Source: Lumbricus terrestris (Eukaryota > Annelida > Clitellata > Crassiclitellata > Lumbricidae). Taken from it: a DNA stretch of 64,000 bases. The stretch lies in the NCBI GenBank assembly GCA_949752735.1, contig OX457053.1, positions 10,455,638 to 10,519,637 on the forward strand, given 5' to 3'. The translations under genes and the position numbers were made by a program. The notes under the pieces were generated by a model that worked only from the letters and a program-made list of their open reading frames with translations, was not told where the DNA came from and did no database searches. Each line of letters opens with the position of its first letter. Within the stretch, counting starts at the first letter, position 1. Shown one piece after another: positions 9,709 to 21,609 of this stretch.

Positions 9709-9787
9709 TTACTCATGGATGCCTCTGCAAGTTTGACTTTGAGGAGTTTTTCTTCTTTTTCTGCTTCTGCTTTTTGTTGAATAATAT
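9709..9787 (+). repeat. ~79-bp direct repeat, left copy
   Basis: The block starting TTACTCATGGATGCCTCTGC recurs at about 10169-10247 with few differences. The pair flanks a LINE 3' fragment. Confidence 0.75.
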
Positions 9788-9990
9788 TCTCGGTTGCTGG
9801 TCCCAGATGCTGGAATAGTCTTCCACCGGACATTAGATTGGCGCCGCCTCAGTGGACTCTTTTAAAACAAAGCTTAAAACTTATCTGTGTGCTAAGGCGT
9901 ATCCCGCAGTTGGCCATTTGTGATGCGCCCTTGTAGCGGAATGGCCACGCTACGGCGACATATAAATTGTCATTATTATTATTATTATTG

Positions 9991-10039
<49 letters not shown>

Positions 10040-10040
10040 G
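9788..10040 (+). mobile_element. Truncated non-LTR retrotransposon 3' end with ATT tail
   Basis: The open stretch encodes VAGPRCWNSLPPDIR and LKQSLKL, the typical C-terminal pattern of CR1/Jockey-type reverse transcriptases, then a CGACATATAAATTG tail and an (ATT)n tract (about 9971-10039). Everything upstream is missing. Confidence 0.6.
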
Positions 10041-10168
10041 AGTACACTGACCAAACAATGGCTTGCATACAATGTTGGTGGAGAGATAGGTGGCATACGA
10101 GGGGGGGTGGAAATGGCCCCACAGGGTGTCATTTGCCAGAAACTTAGACGATGAACTTACTAACATTG

Positions 10169-10247
10169 CTTACTCATGGATGCCTCTGCAAATTGACTTT
10201 GGGGATTTTTCTTCTTTTTCTGCTTCTGCTTTTTGTTTAATAAAATT
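10169..10247 (+). repeat. ~79-bp direct repeat, right copy
   Basis: Second copy of the block at 9709-9787. It ends in a pyrimidine-rich stretch (TTCTTCTTTTTCTGCTTC) upstream of the possible kinesin micro-exon. Confidence 0.75.
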
Positions 10248-10297
10248 ATGACAGTGCTCAGCCTTTTCATGTGTTTTTGTTTTGTTTTCATTTACAG

Positions 10298-10337
10298 CAG
10301 TGAAGTCGTTCCAGCACCATGCTCCAAAAACTCAAAG
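10298..10337 (+). CDS. Possible kinesin-3 micro-exon before the first secure exon
   Basis: A strong pyrimidine tract and TTTACAG precede a 40-base open block that ends AAAG/GTATTG. Read in the frame that would join the 23376 exon it gives SEVVPAPCSKNSK. The donor phase (0) and the final Lys fit the place where KIF13/Khc-73 proteins read ...[10 protein letters not shown]. The sequence is poorly conserved in this part of the family, so homology does not prove it. A second acceptor (CAG at 10298-10300) would shorten it by one codon. Confidence 0.3.
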
Positions 10338-10504
10338 GTATTGTCGAGTTCCTTTTTGCCTTCATTCTCAATATGATCTTAATCAAATGAGGCTTAATCA
10401 AACAGTACAGAAATGGCATTGAGTTATTGCCCTATTGAATACTGATTGTGCTTCTGAGCATCTTTATGCTGACTTTAGTGAATATGAAGATGGTACTTCA
10501 GTAA

Positions 10505-10600
10505 CTTTGTTCATTCGGAAATTTATATAGCGCCCCATCAGGAAGAAACTACTCAGAGGCGCTCAACACTGAACGTGGAGATGGCTGTTGCTTTTGGCAA
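10505..10600 (-). repeat. LINE 3'-tail fragment
   Basis: ATTTATATAGCGCCCC followed by ACTCAGAGGCGCTC is the reverse complement of the recurrent CR1-like 3' tail. Confidence 0.5.
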
Positions 10601-10602
10601 CT

Positions 10603-10667
<65 letters not shown>
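10603..10667. repeat. (AT)n(GT)n microsatellite
   Basis: A compound dinucleotide tract of alternating AT then GT, about 60 bp. Confidence 0.9.
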
Positions 10668-11210
10668 GTTGGATTACTATGATCATAATATGAGATGACT
10701 GGTATATCATAATGTGATGATGACTGGTATATTATAATATGATGATGACTGCCATGACTGGTATATCATAATATGATGATGACTCTAATCAGATTGTGAG
10801 ATCTAGATCTGCTTGGATTAGTATCTAATATTACTGTTACAAATAAAACTTACAACCAAATATTATTTGTTAGACGTTGATACTTGAGCTGCATGGTACT
10901 AGATGTTAAGTATAGGTGTCTAGCTGCAAGTAACATACCTCAATATAATTATACCCGATGTATATATGTGGCAGATTGAGAACTTGAATAGGTTTGGGTC
11001 TGGAATGTGCAATGTACATCTACGGGCGTCACGCCACTCCTTTCAATGTTGATATTGTCAGCCATTGTCAAGTGAAAAACTGCTGACGGCATCGAAATTA
11101 TCTGATTTGTATTCGCTTTGCATGCATTGATTGAGTGTGTGTGGTCCAGAGTGGATGATGGCCCATGGTAACAATAGCTTTTCAGAAATATTTTCCTTCT
11201 CTTGTATACG

Positions 11211-12765
11211 TGCACACTAGAGTGGTCCACAAAATTCATCTTGCAGATTTCAGTTCTCCACAAGGCTTGTCTTGTTCCTTATCATGATTATAATAATCAC
11301 AAAAAATTTCAATGAAAACAAATGAAGTTTAGAGGTCAACCCATTTGACACTTTTTAGGTTATTTGGACAGAAGAAGATAAATTGTTCCGCAATGGTTAA
11401 TGTACGAGCTGAGCGACATTGAGCGCTATCTGGGGAAGATTCCATTTCTCAATTACTTCGACACTGGCCTGAGAGTAACCTTCTTGAGTTCTTGTATGTC
11501 GCTAGCCATTTTTGGGATTGAGTTTTTCCTGGCAATTTCCAGTGAGAAGTATAATAGCTATGCGGTCCATATTTTCATTTTATCCGTCTCTGCTGCATGG
11601 GCAACATTTTGATTTCTCAGTGAAGTAATAGCAGGCCTGCCAGTGTGCACTCTTGTTCTTCCATTGCAGCTGCTACTTGTTTTTCTTTTATGAACTTCTA
11701 GAAAATAAGATTTCTGAAATTAATGTCATAACCAGTCGCCAGTGTGGCAGCTCCATTTACAAACACAACACAACGGTCTGGAAGGCCAACACGATACAAA
11801 GCACCAACAACCAAGCTAAAGAAGATGTTCTTGGATCTTTTTTGATAATGGGGCAGTTAGTAGCAGCTGTTCATGCAGCCATTGTAGAGTGTAGACAAAT
11901 ATGCACTTTACGATGACAAGGTTGTCTGATACTCATCATTGCATTAAATCAAATAGTATTCTTCTTCTCAATCCTGACTAGATGCCAACGCAGAAAGTTC
12001 ACCTACTGCTTAATTGCTGTCTTTTGTCTTGCGTTCTTCATATCAATTTTCACCATTCTCATGTCATTGCCTTTTTCTGCTCTCTTTTGCTGCTGTCTTT
12101 ATAGGTCTACTCCACTCATGTTACTGGAAAACACGTCTTCCTTTTGCATTCGAATGAATTCTCATTCTTGCTGGATTTCTGTCATCACATTCTTTGAGGC
12201 AATATCGAGCAATTTCTGAAGATCTCTCTTGAACATGTATTCTTCATCCTGTCACTTTCTCTTGATAGTGGTCTGTGAGTCTTCAGAGTAAAGTAGTTCT
12301 GATAAAGCTTTGACAGTTTCCTGACCCACCAGTCAACCAGCTGTGTTGGTATTCTGGCAAGCACCCGAATTCAAACAATTGCATCCCATCCCATTTTGTA
12401 ACTTTCCGGAATGGGCCTCCCTTTAGTGATATGATGAAACTGGAGCAGTTGCTGTGCATCCAGGCTGCGTGGTAATCTTGCATTAGAGGACCGAGAGACT
12501 GGTTTTCCCAATAGCCACTGCTCTGGGTCGGATCTCAACTAGACGAAGACATATTGGTCTAATTACAACGTTTAACATGACGAAAAGGCATTATTAGCAC
12601 TCAAGTAAAATGTTCAGAATGGGTTGACCTCTAAATGTTGCACAATCAGGCTGAAATTTTACAGGGAGACTATCTAACCCAAGTGGACAAAAATAAGCCT
12701 TGTGGAGAAAGATTTCTAAAAACTTAATTTTTTGGCTATGGTTTGTGGACCAGTCTAGTGCACAC
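11211..12765. mobile_element. ~1.55-kb DNA-transposon-like element with long inverted ends
   Basis: Left arm 11211-11355 and right arm 12610-12765 are diverged reverse complements. Shared blocks include GTGCACACTAGAGTGGTCCA against GGACCAGTCTAGTGCAC, CCACAAGGCTTG against AAGCCTTGTGG, and AGAGGTCAACCCATT against AATGGGTTGACCTCT. No target duplication could be fixed and no transposase was recognised in the interior. Confidence 0.5.
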
Positions 12766-12841
12766 ACACACACAAACTGCTTCCATATAGTACTTCTGAG
12801 AACAGAGCGTTCAGGACATGTGGGCCTGTCAGTAACTGTCA

Positions 12842-13130
12842 GTGAACTTAAAAGAATATGATTACTTACTTATTAACACTTTGTTGTCTGCTGAAAAGGG
12901 AGTCCTCTTAGTTCCTTTTGCTCGTACTGCTACCATGAGGAATCATGCCTTTCTCTGTCGTTGGACCAGTGGTATGGAATGGCCTTTCTTTAGAGCTACG
13001 CCTACACCCTGGACTCTACCAGGATCCTTCCTTACCAAACTTAAAACTGTTCTTTTGGGCGTGCTGGAGTTGGGAGCACCTCTGAGTAGTTTTTAAGGGG
13101 CGCTATATAAATTTCTCTAAATGAATGAGT
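12842..13130 (+). mobile_element. LINE 3' end (CR1/Jockey-like), 5' truncated
   Basis: Encodes LLVPFARTATMRNHAF and FLTKLKTVLLG, then GAGCACCTCTGAGTAG and GGGGCGCTATATAAAT. It has lost the frame in the WNGLP region. A close relative lies at 52005-52145. Confidence 0.65.
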
Positions 13131-14149
13131 TGTTTTGAATACTGACTACAATATGCTGATAAATAAATCAATAAGGGAAACTTTTGGGTGAGGGTGGGCG
13201 GGCGTCAGAGCAATTTTTATAACCTTTCTGTGCGAGAAGTACAATTAAATCTATGCTTTAATCTCTAATTTAATATTATATGCATCAAAAAGCAGTTCGC
13301 AATAATATTGGCTTTCCAATAAAGAGCATTCTATTCTATTCAATTCTAAAATGAATGTGTAAAAGTGAGAGTTGCTTTGTTGTAAATATATGGGAACCAC
13401 TATTTAATATTTATCATTGCACAAATACTGCACAAATTCTACTGTTAAGCCATTGCAGACATGGATTCCAGATGAAATTTGTACATGAGATCATTAATCA
13501 TACAAGCCTGTCATAAAATGCTTAATATATGATAGTTGTGATATATCTCCGTTGTTAGGTTTTGGAATATGGTTATAATTGTTTTAAACTGGGTGTTTGT
13601 TTATTTTGATGCTGTGCAGCTTTATGGAAATTAATTGAAGTTATTTTAGAAATCATTTAGACAGAAATTTTGAGCACCATAATTCCAAATGGATGCAAGC
13701 ATTATAACGTGACAGAAAGACAAAAACATTTTTGCTTACAATCATTAATACATTCAGCAGACAATGATGAGTACAGTGCAGGTCACCTCAAATTTAATGT
13801 GCACAAAAATAACAATATGAGAAAATAATATAACAAAGTAAACTTTAACTTTATCTCTCAGAATATTGTTAGTAGTATGATTCTTTTATTCTCAAAAACA
13901 AGGTGGATGTGAAGATTTCTTTTAAATTTACAAATTTGGCAGACAAGCAAATTGCAGGATGGATTTTTCCAATACCAAAGCGCTGACATATTTGATGGGA
14001 GACAAGGGAATAGTATGGCCAGGCGAAGACACGAGGTCGAATTTCTTGTCAAGTGCAAGTGTGTCTCAGATGCACAAAGAAATTTTTATAAATTGCAGGC
14101 AGGAGACCACGGTCATAGCGGAACATATAAATTCCCCAATTCGAGGAAT
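13131..14149. other. AT-rich intronic stretch
   Basis: No exon or clear repeat end was recognised. Near 13320-13350 there is an AATAAAGAGCATTCTATTC tail with an ATTCT-type run, which resembles a retroelement tail. Confidence 0.4.
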
Positions 14150-14235
14150 CGTCAGAAGTCCGCCACTGGTTGTTCTCTGCCAGTGCCAGTCCCAAGCCTG
14201 TATAAAGGAGGAGGGCAACACTAATCATCTATGAT
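14150..14235 (+). repeat. Dispersed repeat 'GCCAGTGCCAGTCCCAAGCC', copy 1
   Basis: Shares the core GCCAGTGCCAGTCCCAAGCC and then ATAAAGGAGGAGGGCA with 53185-53300 and 54765-54865. Probably the 3' part of a retroelement family. Confidence 0.6.
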
Positions 14236-14485
14236 ATGGCAGTGTCGTTAAACATGTAACAAGAATCGTTGTCAGCTCAATTTTTAATGAATTCAGGTCA
14301 GAAAATAATTGTCTAGTGTGAGGGGATTCATAAGGGAGGTATTCCAGTCTGGAAAATATATGTTTACTTTGAATTATTGCAAAATTTTGCAACTTTTTCT
14401 GCGCTAGACAAAACTGTTTCGTCAGGAAGTATTTTGGTATCAAACAGCGCATGCCTAGGTCAATTCCAGCTGTTGTCTAATGTAT

Positions 14486-14560
14486 GGATAAAAATTTGAC
14501 GAGGGTTTATGACAATAGAGACCGTTGCCCTCGGAAAAATTTATTTTACATAATACAGCT
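14486..14560. repeat. Short hairpin-bearing repeat, copy 1
   Basis: Stem CGAGGG/CCCTCG (14500-14505 and 14528-14533) encloses TTTATGACAATAGAGACCGT. A related block lies at 31691-31765 with a different but still paired stem. Confidence 0.5.
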
Positions 14561-15499
14561 CTTTTTCTCAGTGGGCAGGAGTTTGAAGTGTGGCTACAAC
14601 AAGGTCTGGTTGCAGGTTACAACTTCTGTGCTTTCTTACAAGAGGATTTTGTGACTCGGCATAACGTTTGGTTTATTTCCCAACATTTTCGTTCATTAAT
14701 TTTTAGTGTGTACTAGGACCGCTTGCGAATGTGGCGCTAATGTGCTTTCGGATACGATGCCCCATAAATGTCTAGCTACATCACTTTGCTTGGGGTGATT
14801 GTTGATCCTATGGTTTTTTCCTGAGCTCGTCTTTTTGTGAATATCTATCTTTCCATCGTTTCTGCATGATAGGCTTCCTTGTCCGACAGACCAAATTTTT
14901 CTGCATCAACAAAGTAATACTGTTAAATTGAAATAAAGAATGCATCCTACGTCTGTTGTTTGATCTTGTTCTAAGGCAGAATTTTTCCATCTTGAGACTT
15001 TTATGAGAGAAATTTTTTAGGCATGACGTTACAATTTTCAAAGTGGATAATTTAGGATCATGAGAGAAATCGTTGTACCTATATGTATAGGCGACGCTTC
15101 AAAAGAATGAGCAGGTGGATTTGTAACCTGCAGCATTACATCAAGGTTCAAGGGTGCCATTAAATTGGTTAGCACCAACCGGCGTGCGCAAGGCAATTTC
15201 CGGGAATTACTATGGAACGTTGGATTAGAGTATGTGCTGCAATCTCGTTCTTCATTTTCGCATCAGATGGCCGAGAGAGGAAATGTGGACCGGCTGATTG
15301 TGTGTAGACGGGTGTTGTCGTGTTTACTGTGGTGCATGCAATTTCTGCTCTAAGGCTCTAAATCCTCTGATCTAAACGGTTTTGCACTATGCAAATGTTC
15401 CAATTGATACATAAATTGTGTGCTATAAATTGGCAAGTGGCTTATCTCTCTCATGATGTTTAATTCCACATGCTATGAATGCATTATGCCTTCTTCGTG

Positions 15500-15533
<34 letters not shown>

Positions 15534-16667
15534 GCAAATGAAAGCCGTTTCATCAGTTTACATGAAAGTGTATTTACCGTAATGTATTGCCTGATTGCAT
15601 ATATGTAAACATTTGTTGCCTCCATGAACCTGCACCCTGCTTTAGTAGTGGTCTGTGTGTGGTCTTTAAGTGTAGGGGGTTATGTTTTGTTATGCCTTTA
15701 ATTTGTTTATGGCTTTTTAAGTGGTCTTTCACTCTCTAAAGCTGTTCTTTAGTAGACCTAGTATAAAATGAAACCAAAACGAATTGTGCAAGTGTAGCAA
15801 GATCAGGCAGCTTGAGTAACACAAGACAAAACTTTTGCTGCCACATAGTGGAGTCTGATCTAGTGATTATCGTTCCATTCTTTATGATATTGGGGCCATG
15901 CAGATAAACAGTGCCATGATTCAAGCATATTTATATGCAAGATGACTGAGTGAACCCATTTTAGTTCATGCTTTAAAGGCGTCAAGATTAAAATGCGTAT
16001 AATCAGTATTTATTAATGCTACTAGCAGTAGAATTTATTCACTTAAGGACTATTTTCAATTTCAATTTTGTCACACAGTTATGAAAGTTACCCCATAACT
16101 TTTGGGTCAGAGTATGACCAAATATTTTGACCCATGTTTAAGCTGCTCATGTAAAATGTGCTTTGGTTTCACACTAATAAAATCATAAGGCGTATAGAGA
16201 GTGGAAGCCCATTCCATACCACGAGGCCAATAAGCAGAGAGATCTGCTTGTACGTACAAATACGTTGAGCGTGTTTGCGTATGTGCAGTATGCCAGGTCT
16301 TTTTTGGTATGCTGTCGAGGAAGTAGTCTTATTATTGTCTGAGGAAATAAGTGCTTTAGAAGACTGAAGACTTTCGAAGAGCGATTGTCAAACACGGCAG
16401 GAGTGCAGTGATAGATTAGTTAAACATGAGGAAACTTCATACGTGTGTACATTGTCGAGGTGCTGCTTGGAGCTCATTTGCTGCCACTGGTGCAGTGTTC
16501 GTGCTAAGGGATTGGGTGGTTGGTACTGGAGTCCGTGCAGTGCTGTGCAGTGGGCTGTGTGCAAAGAAAGGGAATGGATCTGTGTATGCATGGACTCCTC
16601 TGTCAGTTAATAAGGAATGACGAGGGGGTGTGGGGTGGGTGTGTGTGGATGGGTGTGTGGGTGCACG
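14561..16667. other. Intronic stretch without recognised genes
   Basis: Only a (TG)n tract at 15503-15531 stands out. No splice-compatible kinesin segment was seen. Confidence 0.4.
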
Positions 16668-16900
16668 GTGGTCCATTGGTTAACCTGCTGGTCTGTCAGC
16701 TGTGAGGTTGGGGGATCAAATCCCGGCTAGGCAGCAATTTTTTATAGAGATTTTTCCATCTGAACCCCTGGTGAACTTGAGCTAAAATGAGTACATTGAC
16801 TGTTCACTGTTGATGGGGAGTTTAGACGATGGGGGGGATGTGAGGGGAGAATGGTCATTGGGTCTGAAATTCCGAGGTAATAAGAAACTGAAGGCGCTAA
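16668..16900 (+). repeat. tRNA-headed SINE
   Basis: TGGTCCATTGGTTAACC-like A-box region and a GGATCAAATCC B-box (16713-16723) have tRNA-like spacing. The body ends with GGCGCTAAACTTCATA, and a related tail occurs at about 21305-21425. Confidence 0.6.
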
Positions 16901-16984
16901 ACTTCATAGCCATCATGGCTGCCTCGTAGGGCTACTGTCTTATAGTCTTATAGAGCTACTGATGTCCATGTGGATAACAGCGCC

Positions 16985-17135
16985 ATTCATTCTCGCTTGT
17001 TGGTCCTACAACCTGGAATTGCCTCCCTGTTACATTGCGCTCAGTGCGCAGTGGCTACTCCACTCTGTTTCTCAAGAATTTAAAAGCGGTTTATTTCGCC
17101 ATGGCTGGGCCGGGAGCGCTTCTGACTAGCCTACC
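16985..17135 (+). mobile_element. LINE 3' end (CR1/Jockey-like), 5' truncated
   Basis: The remnant reads as a TTWNCLPVTLR-like block with FLKNLKAVYF, then GGGAGCGCTTCTGACTAG. Only the last part of the reverse transcriptase ORF remains. Confidence 0.55.
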
Positions 17136-17639
17136 CTGTTTGTGTATACACTGTTCCAGCCACTTTTAGTGCTACTGACACGCTTTGGCTATTGAACTTG
17201 GAATTTCTGACATCAGATTTCAACTGGTCATTCCAACAGGTCTTACTAAAGATTGAGAATTGAGAGACTTATATATATATATATAGGCAGACAGATGTGA
17301 ACAGGAAGGCAGACAGATGAGTGTGAGAACAAGCCACCATCTGTTGGATGTTTGCTAAGTCTTGCCGATTGAACCTCTGACCTTGATTGAACTCTTGACC
17401 TTGATTGAATTCTTGACCTTGTGTAGGTCTGGTTTGTTATATAGATGTAGCAATAATGCTATACATGGTAGATATATCTTTCCGTTTTCCTGACCTGGCT
17501 TCTTTCTAAGTTCTGTCTTTTGATGTTGTTTTAACATTTCGTGTGTGCAAGGCGGTTGCCATGCGCATCTGCTGACGCTAATATTATGTGCAAGGCAATC
17601 ACGGGGTAGGCCTACACTTGACAACGACCACGCAAGCCA

Positions 17640-17885
17640 GAGATTAGGGGAAGAGGAAGAGAAGGAGGAGGAGGAGAGGAGAAGGAGGAGAAGGAGAGGA
17701 GAAGGAGGAGAAGAGGCAAGAGAAGATGGCAGCTGGATCTGAAGGCAGAGAGGCAGAAAGAGAGACAAATAAAGGGCATAACGCGATGATATGAAAGCGA
17801 GGAGAGGGAATGGATGAGACTGAGCAGGAGGGAGAAGGGACGGAGAGAGATGGAGACAGACAGACAGACAGACAGAGGGATCCAG
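17640..17885 (+). repeat. Purine-rich (GGA/GAA) tract
   Basis: Nearly pure A/G on the plus strand, ending in GACAGACAGACAGACAGA. It is complementary in kind to the pyrimidine tract at 18115-18780. Confidence 0.85.
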
Positions 17886-18114
17886 TCATATGACTGCCAC
17901 AGTGCATGCATGCGAATATTGCTCAAGGCATCATCATCTATGGAGCAGTATACACCTATCCAGTAATTCCTAGAAGCAGTGATAAGAGTGGGATGTCCAA
18001 CGAGGATGACACTTGGAGGAGAGGTGGGGTGGGGTGGGTTGGGGGTGGGGTAAATGGAGGAGCTGGAAGTCAGACAACTGCTGCTGAAGCCCTATGGTTT
18101 CATTGCCCCTGACT

Positions 18115-18785
18115 GACAGCCTTATTTTCGTCCTCCTCTTCCTCCTACATGTCCTCGACCTCATTGTTCTCCTCCTCATCCTCTTTGTACTCCTTGTCCT
18201 CCTCCTCCTTGTTCTATTTGTACTCCTCCTTGTCCTCGTCTTTCTCCTTGTCCTCTTTTTCTCCTCCTCGTTCTTTTTTCTCCTCTTCCTCTTTGTCCTT
18301 TTTTCTCATCTTCGTTCTCCTTTTCCCCTCGTCCTCCTACTCCTCCTTGTATTCCTTTTCTTCTCCTCCGCGTCATCCTCTTTTTTGTCCTCCATTTCTC
18401 CTCCTCGTCTTCCTTCTCCTGTCCTTCTCCTCTCCTCCTACCTCCTCCTCCTCGTCGTCCTCCTCCTCGTCTTCCTTTTCTTCTTCTCCTCCTCGTCCTC
18501 CTCCTTGTCTTCCTTTTCTTCTCCTCCTCGTCCTCTTCATCCTTGTCCTCCATTTCTCCTCGTCCTCCTCCTCCTTATCTTCCTTTTCTGCTCCTCCTCA
18601 TCATCCTTGTCCTTCATTTCTCCTCGTCCTCCTCCTCGTCCTCCTCCTTGTCTTCCTTTTCTTCTACACCTCCTTCTCCTTGTCCTCCTTTTCTCCTCCT
18701 CCTCCTCGTCTTCCTTCTCCTTGTCCTTCCCCTCTCCTTCTAACTCCTCCTCCTCCTCGTCCTCCTTTTTCTCCTCCATCATCTC
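18115..18785 (+). repeat. ~670-bp pyrimidine minisatellite (CTCCTCGTC-type)
   Basis: Almost entirely C/T on the plus strand, built from variants of TCCTCCTCGTCCTCC and TTTTCTCCTCC. Long Leu/Ser-rich frames over it are artefacts of composition. Confidence 0.9.
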
Positions 18786-19254
18786 CGTGGATTGGTTCGT
18801 TTGTTTCCGACTCAACAATCATCGGGATGGCATGTTCGATGATTGCCTTTTTCTCCAGGTTTCTGTCTGCACTTCAATCCCTGTGTGTTTCTCTTCTCAA
18901 TTGATCATTTTTCTTGGAACTGAGCGGACATGGCGGGCGGGGGGAGGGTATCCGAAACCCGGCTACCCGACCGAAAAAGTGGCACCATGCCGTGAGTCGT
19001 ATGCCCGAAACTCGTATCAGACATACGCAGAAGAGAACTGATTTTTTGGTCTCAATGGATGGCTGTACAAATGCGGATTTCACAGATAAATGAGCCATGG
19101 TTATATGTGTCCCAATAATTAATTAATTTATAAGGGGTTTATGGGAATGGTAACCTTCACGAACAGAAGATCAGCATGAGCACAGGGTCCCCTACCTTCT
19201 CAATGGTCGATTCAGTCTTAAGTGGCTTTGGTAAACTGAGCAGTGGGGTGGACG

Positions 19255-19350
19255 TGATGCGTGCCTTGCATGGGTACCTTACAGTTAAATGTGATCATCT
19301 CTGATTGGGTCGTACTGTAGAAGGCGCTTTATAAATCCAAAACTAGTATA
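19255..19350 (+). repeat. LINE 3'-tail fragment
   Basis: GTACTGTAGAAGGCGCTTTATAAAT matches the recurrent tail in split form; no coding part remains. Confidence 0.4.
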
Positions 19351-19959
19351 GTATAAGCTATTTTTCTACAATTCTTGTATACCGATAAGCTCCACTACAG
19401 TACTACAGTATTGTGTTTTGTGGTTGTGTGTTTCAAAAAAGATAGTCAAACGATAGTAAAAACGTTTTCTGCGCAGCAATAACTTCAGAAACGGTGCATG
19501 GTATTTTCGGCTTAGGGTTAATGTTGATAAAGTCGATTTGTACAGCACCGTAGCACAGCCAAAGCCAAACGAAAGAAGTCCTTATCCTATCGCATATGAC
19601 TTGCTTTCGATCTTTTAACCGGCTTTGTGCCTGCATGCATGCAACCTTGGGGAGTAGGGCAAAAACGACCATGAAATCAGTATTTCCGTATAGCTGGGTA
19701 TACGTTGGCTTCGAATCTCGTTACACTGTAGAGGATGGATGAAAAGACGACTGAAGCTGGGCATTGCTTTCTTCCTATACGCTTGCCTTGTTTTCGCTTT
19801 ATTATGTCGTATAGGCTGCGGTGGTTGCTATCGATTTTCTGTTGAATCTGTTCTACGCCGTTGCAGCCAATGCTTCTGCTGGCGTCTTACTCGAAATGGT
19901 TGCTCGGGGATTAAGCGAATTGCTTATCTCTGCGGATTGGTCAGTGGACTGACCCACTG

Positions 19960-20135
19960 AGACACAGAGACAGACAGATAGAGAGAGACAGAATGACAGA
20001 GAAAGAGTAGACACAGAGACAGAGAAATAGGGAGACAGAGAGACAGATACAGGGAGAGAGACAGAAAGACAGACAGACAGAGAAAGAGCAGACAGATACA
20101 GAGAAATAGGGAGACAGAGAGACAGATACAAAGTG

Positions 20136-20188
<53 letters not shown>

Positions 20189-20365
20189 TATATATATATA
20201 TATATATATAAGGAGACAGAGAGACAGATACAGGGAGAGAGATACAGAGACGAGGGCACACAGAGAGACAGAGACATATAGACAGAGGGAGGCAGAGACG
20301 GACAGACAGACGGACAACAGGACAGGACAAACAAAGAGAGGCAGAGGGAGAGAGAGCAAGAGAGC
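19960..20365 (+). repeat. (GA/GACA)n tract with (TA)n core
   Basis: AGACAGAGAGACAG-type units with a pure (GA)n run (about 20131-20185) followed by (TA)n (20186-20211). Confidence 0.9.
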
Positions 20366-20582
20366 ATTAGCATGGCTCTAATTTTCCCCGTTGATATGGG
20401 CCATGAATCTTGAAAGGAACCTGTTCATAACTCGACTGATTTCATTACAGCACGAAGTCTATGAAGTCAATCTTTCAGATGACGACGGAAGCTTTCACGC
20501 AGTCGTTAAGTCGATTTACTGCTTATCTTGTTCACGGCCCGAGCACTGCAGCAGTTGTCAGCAAATAAGGAACCGCGCGCGT

Positions 20583-20632
<50 letters not shown>
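20583..20632 (+). repeat. (GT)n microsatellite
   Basis: About 24 GT units. Confidence 0.95.
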
Positions 20633-20637
<5 letters not shown>

Positions 20638-20879
20638 TGTGTGTAGTTTTGTGTGTCGTAATTGACTGGCGCAGATTATCTCCGCTTGAGAGAGAATTGC
20701 ATCATGGAATTTATCGCGGACCTTGGGGAGTATTGTATAGACAGGATGGTGGTCTGCAGGCAGAGCTGGTGAATTACTAACTGCCGTGTGTGGCTCCGTT
20801 GTGTCTCCAAGTTTCCTTACAGTCTTTCTTTTTAAGGTGCACGCTTCACTAATGGCTAGCTTACTGCATGGTCAGTAGT

Positions 20880-21290
20880 TTGGGTGAGCAGTGGGAATGC
20901 TTGCCTAAGAATTTTTGGGGAGCGGTGGGATTCGGTGAGCAGTGGGAATGCATGCATAAGAATTTTTGGGGAGCAGTGGGAACACCGAATGGGTGAGCAG
21001 TGGGAATGCATGCATAAGAATTTTTGGGGAGTGGTTGGAACACCGAATGGGTGAGCTGTGGAAATGCCGAATGGGTGAGCACTGAGCAGTGAGAATGCCG
21101 ACTGGGTGAGCAGTGGGAACACTGAATAGGTGAGCACTGGGAATGCCAAATGGGTGAGCAGTGGGAATGCCGAATGGGTGAGCAGTGGGAATGCATGCAT
21201 GAGAATTTTGGGAGTGGTGGGGACACCAAATGTGTGAGCAGTGGGAACGCATGCAGAGAATTTCGGGGGCAGTGGGGACGCCATCCCCAC
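20880..21290 (+). repeat. Degenerate minisatellite (GGTGAGCAGTGGGAATGC units)
   Basis: Irregular copies of GGTGAGCAGTGGGAATGC, some extended by ATGCATAAGAATTTTTGGGG. Copy length varies, so register was not fixed. Confidence 0.85.
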
Positions 21291-21299
21291 GCATTCCCA

Positions 21300-21425
21300 C
21301 TGGCTTTAAACCCTGGGTACCCTGACCATACACTGTTGATGGGAAGATGAGACTGTGAGGGCGAGGACTGGCCACTCGCCATCATATGCTGAGACTAAGA
21401 AATCGAAGTTGCTAGCACTTCATAC
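21300..21425 (+). repeat. SINE tail fragment related to 16780-16900
   Basis: Shares CACTGTTGATGGG and the GTTGCTAGCACTTCATA-like end with the SINE body at 16668-16900. Confidence 0.4.
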
Positions 21426-21609
21426 CAATAGCTGCTTCTCATGCTAGCTTCAGAGACATCTTTTATTCTTAGTTTTCGCTGCGTATATATGTAGTATCTG
21501 AATTTATCATTTTCTTATCCTTGTAGGCTATGTGTACGCAATACATACATTCCTGTCAGAGAAATGATTTAATTTTTAGATGTTTCTGTATCAGTGTGTC
21601 AAACGAAAA

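Noticed and set aside
14486..14560. Hammerhead ribozyme, because Penelope-like elements can carry them
   Set aside because: The hairpin repeat lacks the CUGANGA and GAAA core on either strand.
18094..19041. 315-codon Leu/Ser-rich frame and its relatives
   Set aside because: Pure composition effect of the pyrimidine minisatellite.
19853..20381. Long frames of Leu/Ser/Val or Arg/Glu repeats
   Set aside because: Translations of the (GA)n/(TA)n tract.
20861..21385. Minus-strand frames of ~150-174 codons
   Set aside because: Translations of a degenerate minisatellite without any family signal.
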